Origin: Oscillospiraceae bacterium Marseille-Q3528
GTDB taxonomy: Bacteria; Bacillota; Clostridia; Lachnospirales; Lachnospiraceae
Length of the DNA: 64,000 nucleotides
Direction: 5' to 3'
Assembly: GCA_018223385.1 (NCBI GenBank)
Contig: JAGTTR010000020.1
Coordinates: forward strand, 1 to 64,000
This document shows positions 1 through 7,776 of this stretch, piece by piece. Below the pieces are notes generated by a model. The model was not told where the DNA came from. It ran no database searches and saw only the letters and a program-made list of their open reading frames with translations. Within the stretch, counting starts at the first letter, position 1. Each line of letters opens with the position of its first letter. A program made the position numbers and the translations under genes.

Positions 1-62
1 GGCTATTATAGGAGGATAAAATAAAAGAAAATAAATTGATAGTAATGAAGGGAGAATGAAAA

Positions 63-734
63 ATGATTCATGAAACAAAGAAACCCGTAATTGTAATTTC
101 CGGCCCGTCTGGGGTGGGAAAGTCAACAGTCATTCATCATTTTGTTGCCCTGCACCCGGAGTTTGCGCTTGTTCGTTCGGTGACGACAAGAAAGAAAAGA
201 AATGACGATGACTGTTACCTTTATGTGGACGAAAGTACGTTTGATAGCATGGAACTGGCTGGCGAATTCCTGGAGACAGACCGGTATCTGGGGGTATCCT
301 ATGGGACACCTCGCCAGGAATTAGACCGGCTCTATGAAGAAAACAAGATTCCCATCTTGGATATCACTTATTCTGGCATGAAAAATCTGAAAGCAAATAA
401 GGAATTTGACATGAAAACCATCTTCCTCTGGGCACCCCCGCATGTGTTGTTAAAGCGTATTCGTGAGCGTGAGGGAGAGGAGAAGAACTGGTACAAGCAT
501 GCTTCCAAACTTTCAGCTGCCATTCCTGCCGTCGAGGTAAGTGGGGAGTATGATTTTTTAGTAAACACAGAAAATGGCATTGTTGACGATACGGTAGACA
601 TATTAGAAAAAATCATACTGGGAGATGGAACCACATATAGCAGTGGTCGAGAAAAAATTAATACTGCTGAGTACATCTATAAAACAAAGCTGACAATAGC
701 CATTTATTTTGAGAGGGAGAAACGGAAAAGATGA
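63..734 (+). CDS. Guanylate kinase-like P-loop protein
   Basis: A 223-residue cytoplasmic protein with the guanylate kinase fold signature. Visible are a P-loop GPSGVGKST at residues 13-21, the GMP-site motif SVTTRKKR near 39-46, a SYGTP motif near 79-83 and a closing YDFLVNTE near 163-170. Known Gmk converts GMP and ATP to GDP and ADP. The lid region between the Arg pair (RIREREG) and the YDF motif looks short and lacks the usual run of arginines, and the C-terminal 35 residues are unlike Gmk, so a specialised paralogue is more likely than the housekeeping enzyme. A GGGAG ribosome site precedes the ATG. Its end overlaps the next gene by 4 nt (ATGA). It is the first visible gene of an AT-rich operon that may begin upstream of the window. 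Confidence 0.75.
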   Translation: MIHETKKPVIVISGPSGVGKSTVIHHFVALHPEFALVRSVTTRKKRNDDDCYLYVDESTFDSMELAGEFLETDRYLGVSYGTPRQELDRLYEENKIPILDITYSGMKNLKANKEFDMKTIFLWAPPHVLLKRIREREGEEKNWYKHASKLSAAIPAVEVSGEYDFLVNTENGIVDDTVDILEKIILGDGTTYSSGREKINTAEYIYKTKLTIAIYFEREKRKR

Positions 735-1696
735 AAAGAAAAATAGTGAGTGCCGGACTTCTGCTGGTGGTTGTGATGTGTGCCCTTTGGTGGGCACTGC
801 ATCTGTACCACCCCAGGAGAAGAGAGGTTGTAAATGCGTTGAAAGCTTCAGAGGAGAAGGCCATGGAGGCAAATAAAAGACAATCAAATTTACCAATGAA
901 ATATTTGGTAGTGTTGGACAACTGCCCTGAGATGAAATCATCTTTCAAAGGATACGGAAGCGGTGTGTATTTGAGAGAAGCCTTTCTTCTCTTTGGAAGC
1001 ATTCTTGCAGAAGAAGATGAGATCCAGATATTTCCAGGTACTACAGCATCCGAAACAAAGTCATCTTATGGCATATCTGGTGGTATGGATCTGCAAGAGA
1101 TAAAAGCTGTCGTGGATCAGATACCTTATATAACAGAAAATCTGTCTTCCTCTTTGGTTGACGAATGGGAAAGAAAAGTGATGGACGCGGCAAAAGCGGC
1201 AAAAGGAAAATCAAATGTCAGGATTCTGACAATTTGCTGCCATAATCATAAAAAACAGCTGAGTCAAAACGATTTTTCAGCATTTCCCATGGAGGTTATT
1301 TCAGATGCACTCGAATTTTCGGAAGAGTATGCGGCTGATGATTGCATCATCGAAGCGGAAGACTTTCCACAGGCTGTATTTCGGACAACTCCGTATCTGA
1401 TGCTGCAGGAGAGCAATTTGATGACAGATCACTTCACTTTGTCCTTTCCGACACCTACTGATCGTTTTTCTATTGTTCTGCAATCGACGTTCCCTGAGGT
1501 GATTTTTGCCGGCCGGCGTTATACATACGAGGGGCTGATTTTGCCAAGCGGAAGAATATTATATCAGGTTCATATGGATAGCCCGACGGAAAGCATGGAG
1601 ATATTTCTGAACAAGAAAGAGAATCAGCAGATCCAGATCATATATCCGATGGATGCTACAGCCTCAGACAAACCGCTTATTTTAAGGGAGGAATGA
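731..1696 (+). CDS. Unknown membrane-anchored extracytoplasmic protein
   Basis: A 321-residue protein of unknown function. One hydrophobic segment (about residues 6-24) next to basic residues suggests a signal anchor, placing the rest outside the membrane. A beta strand followed by VVLDNCPEM near residues 58-66 resembles the start of a von Willebrand A-like domain, but the metal-binding DxSxS motif is not intact, so this is only a structural guess. The protein starts 4 nt inside the guanylate-kinase-like gene and overlaps the next gene by 4 nt, so translation is almost certainly coupled. No catalytic motif was recognised. Confidence 0.7.
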   Translation: MKRKIVSAGLLLVVVMCALWWALHLYHPRRREVVNALKASEEKAMEANKRQSNLPMKYLVVLDNCPEMKSSFKGYGSGVYLREAFLLFGSILAEEDEIQIFPGTTASETKSSYGISGGMDLQEIKAVVDQIPYITENLSSSLVDEWERKVMDAAKAAKGKSNVRILTICCHNHKKQLSQNDFSAFPMEVISDALEFSEEYAADDCIIEAEDFPQAVFRTTPYLMLQESNLMTDHFTLSFPTPTDRFSIVLQSTFPEVIFAGRRYTYEGLILPSGRILYQVHMDSPTESMEIFLNKKENQQIQIIYPMDATASDKPLILREE

Positions 1697-2640
1697 TGAA
1701 AATGGAAATAAAAGAATGGAAAGGGTTTTGCGATCTGCATTTACACACCACGAATTCTGACGGGAAATACACACCGTATGAATTGGCAAGACTATGCATG
1801 GATAAGGGGATTCAGACCATTGCTTTTACCGATCATAATGTAATGCTGACACAAAAGGAAATGAATACTTTGCGGGACAAATTTCCAGAGATGAATTTGA
1901 TCTATGGATCTGAGATCTCGGCGGCACACCAGTTGCTTTCAGGAAAAATGAAAGAAATCCATATCCTTGGATTATTTTTAAAACCAACGGATAGATTGGA
2001 GAGGTTTCTCCTACAGAATAAAAACCGTGTAGAAGGCGAAACAAAGACACAGATTAAGGAAATGATTGCATTGCTCAATGGGCTGGGAATGAATTTTACA
2101 TATGAAAACGTCGCAGAGATGTTTCCTGAAAAAATAATTGGTCGTATGGAACTTGCCCGGTTCCTGACAGAAAAAGGAATGGTACAAACAGAAGAAGAGG
2201 CATTTGACACGTATATTGGAGATTCGGGAGAAAAACGCGCTTATGTTGAAAGAAGCGTACACTGTGCCAGTATGAAAAAAGTCATTGCCGAGATTCTGGA
2301 AGCAGATGGAGTCCCTGTGCTTGCGCATGTTTTTAATTATAGTTTTCCACCGCATGAGAGAAATTATGAGAGAAATTATTTGATAAAGACCTTTGTGCAG
2401 GAAGGTGGTCTGGCGATAGAAGCCTTTTATAGTCCTTACATGGAGGCGTTACAGCAATATCTTTATCTTTTTTGTGCAAGGAAAAGAGGGCTGGGAGTCA
2501 GCGCCGGATCTGATTTTCATGGCTTTTTTGGACACGATTCACTGGAATGCAGATATCCTGCAGCAATCGCCTGCCTGTTGGGGCAGATGGCCAGGGAGAA
2601 AAGAGGGATTGTGTGGGATGATGATCGTGAGGGAGAGTGA
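1693..2640 (+). CDS. PHP-domain phosphoesterase
   Basis: A 315-residue protein of the PHP family, metal-dependent phosphoesterases that include TrpH/RNase AM-type 3',5'-nucleotide phosphatases and histidinol phosphatases. The first PHP motif is DLHLHTTNSDG (residues 14-24) and the second FTDHN lies near 45-49. Later conserved positions include an SEIS motif near 75, VLAHVFN near 211-217, and SDFHGFFGH near 273-281, giving the expected His/Asp metal ligands. It is probably cytoplasmic. It is embedded in the operon with 4-nt overlaps on both sides. The substrate cannot be read from sequence; a nucleotide or oligonucleotide is plausible given the guanylate-kinase-like neighbour. Confidence 0.85.
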   Translation: MMKMEIKEWKGFCDLHLHTTNSDGKYTPYELARLCMDKGIQTIAFTDHNVMLTQKEMNTLRDKFPEMNLIYGSEISAAHQLLSGKMKEIHILGLFLKPTDRLERFLLQNKNRVEGETKTQIKEMIALLNGLGMNFTYENVAEMFPEKIIGRMELARFLTEKGMVQTEEEAFDTYIGDSGEKRAYVERSVHCASMKKVIAEILEADGVPVLAHVFNYSFPPHERNYERNYLIKTFVQEGGLAIEAFYSPYMEALQQYLYLFCARKRGLGVSAGSDFHGFFGHDSLECRYPAAIACLLGQMAREKRGIVWDDDREGE

Positions 2641-3095
2641 GTATGCAACAGGAGTATATTGAAGAAAGGTTAAAAACGAAAGGCTATGTTTTTGACAAGA
2701 GATGCAAAGAAGGAAAGGTGACGTTTGTGATCTATATGCAGACGGTAAGCCAGAGTGCCTTGTGCATCGAACTGGAAATGAACGAGAATGGTGTGGGACG
2801 ACTGTTTTGCAATGTCATTCCTACTTTTCCCGGGAAAAATCGTGACGCTGTGGAAAAGGAGCTGAATCGACTCTCTTTCCTTTCTGAGATGGTTAAATTC
2901 GGAATCGAAGAAGAGAGTATTGTGGCTGTCTCAGGGTTTGATATAAGAAAAGTGGAAGTTGAAAGAGCAGATGATATTACGTTAATACTATTTTCAACGT
3001 TGCATACGTTTAAAAATGAAATCGAAATAGCGCTTCCCGGGATTCTGTACACGATATATAAAAGTGATATAAAAAATACAAGGAGTTCAATATGA
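2637..3095 (+). CDS. Small protein of unknown function (possibly YbjN-like fold)
   Basis: A protein of about 150 residues without signal or membrane segment. Start is GTG at 2637 (4-nt overlap with the PHP gene) or ATG at 2643. The alternation of a helix, a beta meander (residues 25-57) and a helix that begins FPGKNRDAVEKEL is reminiscent of YbjN/type III chaperone-like proteins, but no motif proves it. Its end overlaps the next start by 4 nt. It is probably a cytoplasmic accessory factor of the same operon. Confidence 0.6.
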   Translation: MSMQQEYIEERLKTKGYVFDKRCKEGKVTFVIYMQTVSQSALCIELEMNENGVGRLFCNVIPTFPGKNRDAVEKELNRLSFLSEMVKFGIEEESIVAVSGFDIRKVEVERADDITLILFSTLHTFKNEIEIALPGILYTIYKSDIKNTRSSI

Positions 3096-4027
3096 TAAAT
3101 ATCCGACTTGTTCTTGTGTGCCTGTTTTATTTTCTGGGTTGCTATTTGTGGTACGAGCATTCGCCTTTTCCGGATCTGCACAAATGGACGTATAAAATGC
3201 AGGCTGTTTATTACATTCTGCCGTTGCAGGTTTTATTCCTTTTTTTCTTTTTTCGGTGTCATGCATGGATGGCCATATGTTTTTCACTGTTGCCGGCATG
3301 GTTGTTTCTGCTTTTTATTTTTTGCATAACGAAAAAGAGAGGAAAGTTCCCTAAGAAGCGAACATTTTATAAGGCGTTCGTGTGTGCGCTGTCGGCTGCG
3401 CTGGTGATTCCATCTCTATATATAGTTGGAGTGATTATTTTTCACGTACCGAAGAAGCAGGAGAAAAAAACAGAAGAAAATACGTCGGTTTTTGATGACT
3501 ATAGGCTTCTGCAATATGATGAGGATGCAGTTTATAAAGAGAATGAGAATCAAAAGCTGTTTTCAAATTTTAGGCAGTCGCATTGGGAATTGTGTAATAC
3601 ACAACGAAAAATAGAGCTTCTTCAGGAACTGGCTGATTTCGAGGCACGGGAAAATCTACATATTCCAGAAGTGAAAGTGTATGGAGAAACATTACCGGAA
3701 ACGATAGGTGGGCGCTACCGCGATGGAAAAAATGAGATCCAGATCAATAAACAATATTTGGAAAATGCATCTAGCGAGGAGAACGTTAGAATTTTGCTAC
3801 ATGAGCTATTACATGCAGAACAAAATTATTTGCTGACACACTTGAACATTGACGTAGATACAGCGAGAAATTATTATTTTAAGCATATTAGACAGTGGAA
3901 GAAGGAAACACTCAATTATATTGGTTCTAACGGAGAATACGAACGTTACAGCGGGCAAACACTGGAAAGAGACGCTGAATCATTCGCAGAGGAAGAATGG
4001 GAAAAGATTGAACCGTACATAAAATAG
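3092..4027 (+). CDS. Membrane protein with zincin-type metalloprotease domain
   Basis: A 311-residue protein. The first ~115 residues are very hydrophobic and form about three or four membrane segments, followed by a charged linker and a soluble domain. That domain contains HELLH at residues 237-241, the HExxH zinc-metalloprotease signature, and a downstream RDAESFAEEEW segment in which Glu296 is a good candidate third zinc ligand. This layout fits a gluzincin-like peptidase tethered to the membrane. It is the last gene of the AT-rich operon, overlapping its predecessor by 4 nt. Substrate unknown. A strong unrelated promoter for dut starts just after it. Confidence 0.7.
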   Translation: MINIRLVLVCLFYFLGCYLWYEHSPFPDLHKWTYKMQAVYYILPLQVLFLFFFFRCHAWMAICFSLLPAWLFLLFIFCITKKRGKFPKKRTFYKAFVCALSAALVIPSLYIVGVIIFHVPKKQEKKTEENTSVFDDYRLLQYDEDAVYKENENQKLFSNFRQSHWELCNTQRKIELLQELADFEARENLHIPEVKVYGETLPETIGGRYRDGKNEIQINKQYLENASSEENVRILLHELLHAEQNYLLTHLNIDVDTARNYYFKHIRQWKKETLNYIGSNGEYERYSGQTLERDAESFAEEEWEKIEPYIK

Positions 4028-4047
4028 CGGCACATTCTTAATTTTAT

Positions 4048-4076
4048 TTGCGTGCGAGTCATTTTTCCGCTATACT
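4048..4076 (+). promoter_or_regulatory. SigA-type promoter of dut
   Basis: TTGCGT at 4048-4053, a 17-nt spacer, and TATACT at 4071-4076 match the housekeeping promoter consensus well. The leader to dut is about 120 nt and contains a GGCTGG/CCGACTGGC hairpin-prone stretch; no riboswitch was recognised. Confidence 0.65.
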
Positions 4077-4205
4077 GGGATGATAGACTTATGTATACCA
4101 TATGGCGCGCGGTTGGCTGGTGAACCGACTGGCTGTTGAAAATCAGCTGGATGTATATGCGAAAGCAGAAGAAGAAATCGAATTTGAATAACAAGGAGAG
4201 ACAAC

Positions 4206-4643
4206 ATGAAACAGACCATCAGGATAAAATATTTCACCGACAAGATCGACAAGCTTGCCTACATCGGCGGAAAATCCGACTGGATCGACCTGCGTGCGGC
4301 AGAGCGGGTGGAATTGAAAAAAGGCGAATTCAAGCTGATCCCTCTGGGTGTGGCGCTGGCGCTGCCCAAGGGCTACGAGGCCCATGTGGTGCCCAGAAGC
4401 AGCACGTTCAAGACGTTTGGTGTGATTCAGGCCAATTCCATGGGCATCATAGACAATTCCTATTGCGGCCCCAATGATGAGTGGAAGTTTCCGGCGCTGG
4501 CGGTACGGGATACGGTGATCGAGGTGAATGACCGGATCTGCCAGTTCCGCATTATGGAGAATCAGCCGGAGCTGGTATTCGAGGAGGACAGCTTGGAAGG
4601 AAATGCAGACCGGGGTGGCTACGGTACCACCGGACGGCAGTAA
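4206..4643 (+). CDS. dut: Deoxyuridine 5'-triphosphate nucleotidohydrolase (dUTPase)
   Basis: A 145-residue trimeric-type dUTPase that hydrolyses dUTP to dUMP and pyrophosphate, keeping uracil out of DNA and supplying dTMP synthesis. All five family motifs can be followed: I around [40 protein letters not shown] with the catalytic Asp, IV near DRICQFRIM, and V RGGYGTTG at the C-terminus. Length is normal. A GGAGA ribosome site precedes the ATG. Base composition returns here to the GC-richer pattern of the rest of the window. Confidence 0.96.
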   Translation: MKQTIRIKYFTDKIDKLAYIGGKSDWIDLRAAERVELKKGEFKLIPLGVALALPKGYEAHVVPRSSTFKTFGVIQANSMGIIDNSYCGPNDEWKFPALAVRDTVIEVNDRICQFRIMENQPELVFEEDSLEGNADRGGYGTTGRQ

Positions 4644-4771
4644 ACTGGATTGGGAGAGGTAGAGACATTCGTGGCTGACGGAAGCGGTATCCGGTAAGAG
4701 ATGCGAATACGTGATAACCGCAGGCGATGTGGAAAAGCTGCATGGATAATACAGAAAGGGAGGAGTAAATA

Positions 4772-5269
4772 ATGAAAGAACCAAAGCTTCATGAGAGTGT
4801 TTTTATCGCGGACGGCGCGAAAGTGCTGGGCGATGTGGTGATGGGGGAGGATTCCTCGGTGTGGTACAATGCGGTGATCCGGGCGGACAATGCGCGGGTG
4901 ACCATTGGAAAACAGACGAATATCCAGGACGGGGCGATCATTCATGTGGATCCGGACAGTCCGGTGAAAATCGGAGATGGTGTGGTGGTAGGCCATGGCG
5001 CGATCATCCATGCGTGCACGGTGGGAGATCATTCGCTGGTGGGCATGGGGGCCATCATCCTCAATGACGCCGTGATCGGAAAAGACTGCCTCATCGGTGC
5101 AGGGGCGCTGGTGACCGGCGGCACGGTGATCCCGGATGGCATGTTGGTGCTGGGAAGCCCAGCAAAGGTGATCCGCCCGGTAACGGAGGCGGAAAAAGCA
5201 GATATCCGGGAAAGTGCCGAAGGGTATGCCGTAGAGGCAAGACAGATGAAAGCGGAGCAGAAGAACTAA
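4772..5269 (+). CDS. Gamma-carbonic-anhydrase-like hexapeptide-repeat protein
   Basis: A 165-residue left-handed beta-helix protein of the YrdA/PaaY gamma-carbonic-anhydrase-like family. Hexapeptide repeats run from about residue 10 to 135. The metal-binding pattern is visible: RADNA, TNIQDGAIIHVD (His58), then VGHGAIIHAC with two further histidines near 81 and 86. Such proteins bind Zn, Fe or Co at trimer interfaces; activity as carbonic anhydrase is not assured, since many members act as acyl-CoA thioesterases or are uncharacterised. AGGAGT ribosome site upstream, separate from dut by 128 nt. Confidence 0.88.
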   Translation: MKEPKLHESVFIADGAKVLGDVVMGEDSSVWYNAVIRADNARVTIGKQTNIQDGAIIHVDPDSPVKIGDGVVVGHGAIIHACTVGDHSLVGMGAIILNDAVIGKDCLIGAGALVTGGTVIPDGMLVLGSPAKVIRPVTEAEKADIRESAEGYAVEARQMKAEQKN

Positions 5270-5275
5270 AAAGAT

Positions 5276-5342
5276 AAAAAAGAACAGAGATTATCGTACA
5301 GGCAAATAAAGAATACGCCAGCCGATATCGCTGTTCTTTTTT
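5276..5342. terminator. Bidirectional terminator-like inverted repeat
   Basis: A-rich arm AAAAAAGAACAG (5276-5287) pairs with CTGTTCTTTTTT (5331-5342). It lies between convergent genes and has A and T tracts on the outer sides, so it could end transcription in both directions. The 43-nt loop is long. Confidence 0.55.
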
Positions 5343-5378
5343 GTTGGAATCTATTCGAAGAAGTTACTCACAGAAACT

Positions 5379-5846
5379 TTACGCTTCAGCAGCTTCCTCC
5401 GCCTGGCAGGGACAGACTTTCCCGGCAGCCTCTTCTCTTGGCAGCAGTTGATCGAAGAATTCATAGGCCTGGAATGCGGAGCGGATGTCCAGACATTTCT
5501 GTTCCAGGGCAGCAGCTTCCGGTGCGCGGTCGGGCAGGATGACATCCACCAGCTCTTCATAAGTGACCTTAATGCCGCTGGCCCGCAGAGCTTCTGTGGC
5601 AGGAATGCTGATGATTTCTGCAAAGAGTTCCCGGATACCCCCATAAGAAAGAAGCAGTGCGTCGGCGCGGCCGATGCGGTGGGCGGCTGCAACGGTGCCG
5701 GACAGGCTGTTTTTGTCTTCGCGCAGCTTGTTCAGCAGCAGACCGGTGTGGTAATCGGCTTCTTCCCAGGTGGAATTCACACCCATGGCGACGAAGGTCA
5801 GTTCTTTGGTTTTGAGCTCATTTTTTGCATTTTCGATGGTGTTCAT
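5379..5846 (-). CDS. DUF1893 domain protein
   Basis: A protein of about 155 residues resembling the DUF1893 family, whose structures have a cytidine-deaminase-like fold without proven activity. Recognisable features are the G-T-V-A-A-A-H-R-I-G-R-A-D-A segment near 52-65, SYGGIRELFAEIIS near 68-81, and a conserved ILPDRAP followed by an EQKCLDI segment. The more upstream ATG at 5852 has its ribosome site too close, so the second ATG (5846) is preferred. A Cys-x-Cys pair lies near the C-terminus. It is divergent from the [FeFe]-hydrogenase-like gene and shares its control region. Confidence 0.7.
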   Translation of the reverse strand: MNTIENAKNELKTKELTFVAMGVNSTWEEADYHTGLLLNKLREDKNSLSGTVAAAHRIGRADALLLSYGGIRELFAEIISIPATEALRASGIKVTYEELVDVILPDRAPEAAALEQKCLDIRSAFQAYEFFDQLLPREEAAGKVCPCQAEEAAEA

Positions 5847-5914
5847 AGTCATAGCCCCTCTCTTGGTGAAAATAGAATAGATAAGATTAATAATTTTTTA
5901 ACGAAATTGCTTTC

Positions 5915-5959
5915 CACATTTTATATCTTGCGTTTGCAAATAAATTCGTGTAAAATGTG
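5915..5959 (+). promoter_or_regulatory. Promoter of hydrogenase gene inside a 9-bp inverted repeat
   Basis: TTGCGT at 5928-5933, 17-nt spacer, TAAAAT at 5951-5956. A perfect 9-bp inverted repeat, CACATTTTA (5915-5923) and TAAAATGTG (5951-5959), brackets the promoter, with the right arm covering the -10. This suggests binding of a dimeric regulator. Confidence 0.55.
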
Positions 5960-6031
5960 TTTAAAACAAATCCTTATGTAATATATTAAACCACCTTTTA
6001 AAAGTAAAATCAATACCTTTCAGGTAGAAAA

Positions 6032-6051
6032 ATGTTAAAATATTAACATTG
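6032..6051. promoter_or_regulatory. Rex-type redox operator
   Basis: AATGTTAA (6032-6039), 4 nt, TTAACATT (6044-6051): a perfect 8-bp inverted repeat matching the clostridial Rex consensus TTGTTAA-N4-TTAACAA except for the outermost base on each side. Rex is the NADH/NAD-sensing repressor of fermentation and hydrogenase genes. A second promoter candidate (TTTCAG 6019-6024, 17 nt, TATTAA 6042-6047) overlaps this site. Confidence 0.65.
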
Positions 6052-6113
6052 ACGCGAGTGAACGGAAATTGCACCACTGACCAGACAGACATCCAAGGAG
6101 AACAAAGAATCAT

Positions 6114-7556
6114 ATGATAAGCAATGACGCGACGATTTTGAATATCAAACATGAAGTGCTGTATGAGGTGGCGAAGCTGGCCTTTGCCGGGACGCTGGAG
6201 GAGCGAAAGGAAGAGCTTCCTTTTGAAATGATCCCGGGGCCGAAGGCGCGGTTTCGCTGCTGTGTGTATAAGGAGCGGGAGGTGATCCGGCAGCGGATCG
6301 CGCTGGCGGAAGGAAAGCCGCCGCTGGGTAAGCAGTCGGACAATATTGTGCAGGTCATTGATGCGGCCTGCGAGGATTGCCCGATTTCCCGGTTTGTGGT
6401 GACGGATAACTGCCAGAAATGTATGGGAAAGGCCTGCCAGCAGTCGTGTCGTTTTGATGCCATCGAGATGGGGCGAGAGCGGGCGCACATCGATCCGGCC
6501 AAGTGTAAGGAGTGCGGCAAATGTGCCCAGGCGTGCCCGTACAATGCCATTGCCGATCTGATCCGGCCCTGTCGCAGAAGCTGTCCGGTGGATGCCATCA
6601 AGATCCACCCGGAGACGGGACTGGCGACCATCGACGAGAGCCGCTGCATCAGCTGCGGTGCCTGCATCCACCGGTGCCCCTTTGGCGCCATCAGTTCCCG
6701 GTCGTTTATCGTGGACGTGATCCGTGCCATCATCGGCGGCAAGCGGGTGATCGCACTGGTGGCACCTGCCACGGAAGGGCAGTTCGGCCCGGGGATCACG
6801 ATGCAGAGCTGGCGCACGGCCCTGCAAAAGGCAGGTTTTACGGATATGGTAGAGGTGGCCCTGGGGGCGGATCTGACGGCGGCGTCGGAGGCGGAAGAGT
6901 GGGCGGAGGCCTATGCGAAAGGGGAGAAGAAGACCACCTCCTGCTGTCCGGCCTTTGTGAGCATGGTGCGCAAGCTTTACCCGCAGCTGGCGGGGCATTT
7001 GTCGGAGACTGTTTCTCCCATGTGTGCGGTTTCCCGACTGGTGAAGGCCAAGGATCCGGAGGCGGTGACGGTGTTTATCGGCCCCTGTGTGGCCAAGAAG
7101 CAGGAAGCGGCAGAGGGAAAAGAGGGAACGGCGGATTTCGCCCTGACTTACGGGGAGATCCGGGCGATTTTGAAAGCCAAGAATGTGGAGCTGCAGCCGG
7201 AGGAAAATCAGGAGCAGCAGGCCAGCGTTTACGGCAAACGGTTTGCCAATGCAGGCGGCGTGACAAAAGCGGTGCTGCGATGCATGAAAGAGATGGGACA
7301 GCCCACGGACAAGCTGCAGGTGATGGAGTGCAACGGCGCGGCGGACTGCAAGAAAGCGCTGATGCTGTTGAAGATGGGACGGCTCCCGGCAGATTTCATC
7401 GAGGGTATGGCCTGCGAGGGCGGCTGTGTGGGCGGCCCCAGCAGTCATATGGCCATTGCCGGATTCCAGAAGGAGCGCAACGCCCAGATCGCCCAGGCGG
7501 ATGACCGGGGCATTCATGAAAATCTGGCACACTACGATTCTGTTGTGATGCATTGA
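6114..7556 (+). CDS. Monomeric [FeFe]-hydrogenase-like protein (group B type)
   Basis: A 480-residue iron-sulfur protein. Residues 100-200 carry ferredoxin-type cysteine clusters (CQKCMGKACQQSC, CKECGKCAQACP, CISCGACIHRCP) for 4Fe-4S centres. The C-terminal H-cluster domain has three motifs: TSCCPAF near 279-285, PMCAVSR near 303-309, and EGMACEGGCVGGPS near 425-438. PMCA in place of PMMQ/PMxS and the GGP ending fit group B enzymes rather than prototypical bifurcating group A. It may take up or evolve H2 with ferredoxin; no partner subunit is adjacent. Maturases HydEFG are not in the window. A Rex-like site upstream implies control by NADH/NAD ratio. Confidence 0.85.
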   Translation: MISNDATILNIKHEVLYEVAKLAFAGTLEERKEELPFEMIPGPKARFRCCVYKEREVIRQRIALAEGKPPLGKQSDNIVQVIDAACEDCPISRFVVTDNCQKCMGKACQQSCRFDAIEMGRERAHIDPAKCKECGKCAQACPYNAIADLIRPCRRSCPVDAIKIHPETGLATIDESRCISCGACIHRCPFGAISSRSFIVDVIRAIIGGKRVIALVAPATEGQFGPGITMQSWRTALQKAGFTDMVEVALGADLTAASEAEEWAEAYAKGEKKTTSCCPAFVSMVRKLYPQLAGHLSETVSPMCAVSRLVKAKDPEAVTVFIGPCVAKKQEAAEGKEGTADFALTYGEIRAILKAKNVELQPEENQEQQASVYGKRFANAGGVTKAVLRCMKEMGQPTDKLQVMECNGAADCKKALMLLKMGRLPADFIEGMACEGGCVGGPSSHMAIAGFQKERNAQIAQADDRGIHENLAHYDSVVMH

Positions 7557-7627
7557 GGATGGAATATACAAAATGCAGGAACATGCGACGTCGGATCTGG
7601 CAGAAGAAACAGAAGATCAGGACACAC

Positions 7628-7675
7628 AAAAAACCTCTCGGAGACTCTTTTCACAGAATCCCCGGGAGGTTTTTT
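7628..7675 (+). terminator. Rho-independent terminator after hydrogenase
   Basis: Arms 7628-7641 (AAAAAACCTCTCGG) and 7662-7675 (CCGGGAGGTTTTTT) pair over 14 bp with one G-T pair and end in six T. The A-rich left arm also allows function for the opposing argG transcript. Confidence 0.85.
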
Positions 7676-7776
7676 GCTCATACAGAGCGGGTTCCAGCGC
7701 CTTTCTTCTACGGATGAGCAAGCCCATGTGGAGACAGATGCCGGAACCCTGATATATTTGTTTTTTCAGGAAGGAT

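Noticed and set aside
63..734. Housekeeping gmk
   Set aside because: The divergent lid and tail, AT-rich operon and unusual neighbours argue against the standard gene, although this cannot be excluded without the rest of the genome.
5961..7571. A 536-codon open frame on the minus strand opposite the hydrogenase gene
   Set aside because: Its translation is Arg/His/Leu-rich without motifs, and the plus strand has a full iron-sulfur enzyme; it is a shadow frame of GC-rich coding DNA.
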